A stretch of DNA of 8,322 bases from Amylibacter sp. (GTDB taxonomy: Bacteria > Pseudomonadota > Alphaproteobacteria > Rhodobacterales > Rhodobacteraceae). Below the pieces are notes generated by a model that was not told the origin of the DNA, searched no databases, and worked only from the letters and a program-made list of their open reading frames with translations. Made by a program: the position numbers and the translations under genes. The stretch covers positions 1 through 8,322 of the forward strand of contig DAOUQS010000074.1 in assembly GCA_030625465.1 (NCBI GenBank), written 5' to 3'. Numbering within the stretch: the first letter of the stretch is position 1; every line of letters starts with the position of its first letter. Shown piece by piece: positions 6,186 through 8,322 of the stretch.

Positions 6186-7799
6186 GTGGCCCGCTTCACC
6201 ACTATTTCAGATTTCGCCCGCGCCTTTCGCAAGGAAGACACAAGCGGCACACAGACTGCCCTGACCTTTGGCCAGTCAAGGATTGAGATCCTGTCCGGCC
6301 TGACCGTAGCCCTTGCCCTTGTACCAGAGGCGATTGCTTTTGCATTCGTTGCCGGCGTTGACCCGTTGGTCGGCCTCTATGCCGCCTTTATCGTCGGGCT
6401 GATCACGGCTGTATTCGGCGGTCGTCCGGGAATGATTTCAGGGGCCACCGGGGCTTTGGCGGTTGTGATGGTATCACTGGTTGCCAATCATGGTGTGCAA
6501 TATCTGTTTGCCACCGTGGTTCTGATGGGCACGCTTCAGGTGCTTGCGGGCATTTTCAAACTGGGCAAGTTTATTCGTATGGTACCACATCCGGTGATGC
6601 TGGGTTTCGTCAACGGTCTGGCGATTGTGATATTCTTGGCACAAATGGAACAGTTCAAAGTTACGGGATCTGACGGGCATAATACCTGGATGACAGGCAC
6701 CACGCTTTATATCACCCTTGGTCTGGTTGCTGCCACTATGGCTATCATCTGGGCCACGCCGAAAGTCACCAAACTTGTGCCTGCTCCCTTGGCGGCCATC
6801 GGTCTGGTTGCCGCCGCCGTTATCCTGTTCGATATACCGGTACCCCGCGTCGGGGATCTGGCTTCGGTCAAAGGCGGCTTGCCGCAGTTTGCCATCCCTT
6901 CGGTTCCGTTCAATCTGGAAACCCTGCTCATCATCTTTCCATACGCCATCATTCTGGCCGCTATTGGCTTGATCGAAAGCCTGCTAACGCTGAACCTTGT
7001 CGGCGAGATCACCCGCCAACGCGGTGGCGCTTCCAAAGAATGCCTTGCGCAGGGTAGCGCCAATATCGTTACCGGATTTTTCGGCGGTATGGGCGGTTGT
7101 GCCATGATCGGGCAATCCATGATCAACGTCAATTCAGGGGGCCGCACCCGTCTGTCCGGCATTGCAGCCGCCATATTCCTGCTGATCTTCATCCTGTTCG
7201 CCAGCGGCATTATCGAGATGATCCCGTTGGCCGCCCTGGTCGGTGTGATGTTCATGGTGGTGATCGGCACATTCGCTTGGCAGTCCATTCGCCTGATGCG
7301 CCGTATCCCCTTGTCTGATGCGTTGGTGATCTTGTTGGTCACAGGCGTCACCGTGGCCCACGATCTGGCAACCGCCGTAGTCGTCGGTGTTATCACATCC
7401 GCACTGGTTTACGCATGGAATGCCGCCGCACAAATTCAGGCCCGTCCGCACGCGTCAAAAACCGAAAAAGGCGCGCTGGTCTATGACATTCATGGGCCGC
7501 TGTTCTTTGGTTCCGCCACACATTTTCAGGAAATGTTTGACCCGGAACACGATCCTGACACCGTGATCCTGGACTTCCAGCAATCGCGCGTTGTTGACCA
7601 GTCAGCCCTGCAAGCGATTGAGGCTGTCGCGGATAATTATGCCAAAGCCGGTAAAACCCTGAAACTGCGCCACCTGTCAAAAGACTGCTACCGCCTGTTG
7701 CGCAGTGCGGGCCAGTTGATGGTCGAAACCAACGATGATCCCAGCTACCGCCTAGCGGTCGATTACGACATCAAACTGGGGCGTATCGGCGGGCATTGA
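6186..7799 (+). CDS. SulP-family inorganic anion transporter with C-terminal STAS domain
   Basis: A 537-residue inner-membrane transporter of the SulP/SLC26 family, whose members move sulfate, bicarbonate, nitrate or dicarboxylates. A short cytoplasmic N-terminus is followed by a membrane domain (about 33-412) opening with SGLTVALALVPEAIAFAFVA (37-56), the family signature at TM1. GGRPGMISGATGALAVV (78-94) is the TM3 region, RMVPHPVMLGFVNGLAI (131-147) follows, and GFFGGMGGCAMIGQSMINVN (297-316) is another conserved segment. The cytoplasmic STAS domain (about 430-515) has VYDIHGPLFFGSA and DQS at 471-473, where anti-sigma-factor antagonists carry their phosphorylatable Ser. The GTG start has AGGA 7 nt upstream. 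The gene is divergent from the dehydrogenase and converges with agmatinase with 10 nt between stops. It is not obviously tied to either neighbour. Substrate is undetermined; a sulfate or bicarbonate role is a guess. Confidence 0.94.
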   Translation: MARFTTISDFARAFRKEDTSGTQTALTFGQSRIEILSGLTVALALVPEAIAFAFVAGVDPLVGLYAAFIVGLITAVFGGRPGMISGATGALAVVMVSLVANHGVQYLFATVVLMGTLQVLAGIFKLGKFIRMVPHPVMLGFVNGLAIVIFLAQMEQFKVTGSDGHNTWMTGTTLYITLGLVAATMAIIWATPKVTKLVPAPLAAIGLVAAAVILFDIPVPRVGDLASVKGGLPQFAIPSVPFNLETLLIIFPYAIILAAIGLIESLLTLNLVGEITRQRGGASKECLAQGSANIVTGFFGGMGGCAMIGQSMINVNSGGRTRLSGIAAAIFLLIFILFASGIIEMIPLAALVGVMFMVVIGTFAWQSIRLMRRIPLSDALVILLVTGVTVAHDLATAVVVGVITSALVYAWNAAAQIQARPHASKTEKGALVYDIHGPLFFGSATHFQEMFDPEHDPDTVILDFQQSRVVDQSALQAIEAVADNYAKAGKTLKLRHLSKDCYRLLRSAGQLMVETNDDPSYRLAVDYDIKLGRIGGH

Positions 7800-7809
7800 T
7801 CGACACCGA

Positions 7810-8322
7810 TTAGCCGTGTTCGCGGCGCCCGACACCCCATAGGCATAGCAATTCCACCGCTATATGCGCCCCCGCAATCGCGGTGGCCCCTGTGGTGTCA
7901 TAAGGCGGCGAGACCTCGACCACGTCCATACCCACAAGGTTAACCCCCGCCAAATCACGCAACATGATCGCCGATTGCGCCGAGGTCAGCCCACCCCAGA
8001 CCGGCGTGCCGGTACCGGGCGCATAAGCCGGATCAAGCGCATCTATATCAAAGGTCAGATAGGTCGCATTATCACCGACAATCGCTTTGATCTGGCGCGC
8101 GGTTTCTTCAGGGCCTTGGGTGTGTACTGTGCGCGCGTCGATGATATTGACGCCAAGCGTGTCTTCGTTGGTGGTGCGTATGCCAACCTGAACCGAGCGT
8201 TCAGGCACCACGATACCGTCTTTCACCGCCTTATAAAACATCGTGCCGTGATCAATGCGCCCATAGTCATCATCGGGCCATGTATCGGTGTGGGCGTCAA
8301 ACTGGATCAGCGACAAAGGCCC
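7810..8322 (-). CDS. speB: Agmatinase, C-terminal part (5' end beyond the right edge)
   Basis: The frame stays open to the window edge (first visible residues GPLSLIQFDAHTDTW), so the N-terminus is missing and the apparent TTG at 8316 is not a start. The 170 visible residues hold most metal ligands of the ureohydrolase (arginase/agmatinase) fold: DAHTD (Asp9, His11, Asp13) and FDIDALDP (Asp92, Asp94), which bind the two Mn2+ ions. GTGTPVWGGLTSAQ and MDVVEVSPPYD are typical of the agmatinase branch. Agmatinase hydrolyses agmatine to putrescine and urea. Guanidinobutyrase or another guanidino-acid hydrolase is the main alternative, since these share the core motifs. It converges on the SulP gene with no clear terminator between. 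Linkage to the arginine genes about 6 kb away is probably incidental. Confidence 0.9.
   Translation of the reverse strand, partial: GPLSLIQFDAHTDTWPDDDYGRIDHGTMFYKAVKDGIVVPERSVQVGIRTTNEDTLGVNIIDARTVHTQGPEETARQIKAIVGDNATYLTFDIDALDPAYAPGTGTPVWGGLTSAQSAIMLRDLAGVNLVGMDVVEVSPPYDTTGATAIAGAHIAVELLCLWGVGRREHG

Noticed and set aside
6707..7396. 229-codon open frame antisense to the SulP gene
   Set aside because: A long shadow of a transmembrane gene, rich in Met/Ile/Thr/Arg as expected for the reverse of hydrophobic codons, with no recognisable domain.

Overview
The window looks like chromosomal DNA of an alphaproteobacterium, most likely a Rhodobacteraceae (Roseobacter-clade) member. The clearest sign is a complete GcrA cell-cycle regulator, a protein essentially confined to Alphaproteobacteria, next to an argD-argF pair and followed by a DUF1178 protein. 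All genes share a similar moderately GC-rich codon style. I see no transposase, integrase, tRNA, rRNA or CRISPR array.

Left part (1-2290, minus strand): an operon-like run argD > argF > a cysteine hydrolase of the isochorismatase-like family. argD and argF overlap by four bases (ATGA), and the hydrolase starts two bases after the argF stop and runs off the left edge. ArgD and ArgF carry out the acetylornithine aminotransferase and ornithine carbamoyltransferase steps of arginine synthesis. Centre-left (2291-3563, plus strand): a 210-bp divergent intergenic region, then gcrA, a 79-bp gap with small inverted repeats, and a DUF1178 gene.

Centre (3581-6023, minus strand): a zinc-dependent medium-chain alcohol dehydrogenase gene followed by an enolase-superfamily (mandelate racemase/muconate lactonizing enzyme type) gene. 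Between them lies an AT-rich 24-bp double palindrome just upstream of the second gene, the best operator candidate here. The pair looks catabolic, probably for an acid sugar or similar hydroxy acid. The superfamily protein lacks several canonical active-site residues. No dedicated transporter or regulator for it is visible.

Right part (6186-8322): a SulP-family anion transporter with a C-terminal STAS domain, divergent from the dehydrogenase, and the C-terminal half of an agmatinase (minus strand) converging on it. Most of the window is ordinary housekeeping or catabolic DNA. I found no convincing new multi-gene system. The items most worth a second look are the tandem palindromic operator and the atypical active site of the gene it probably controls.
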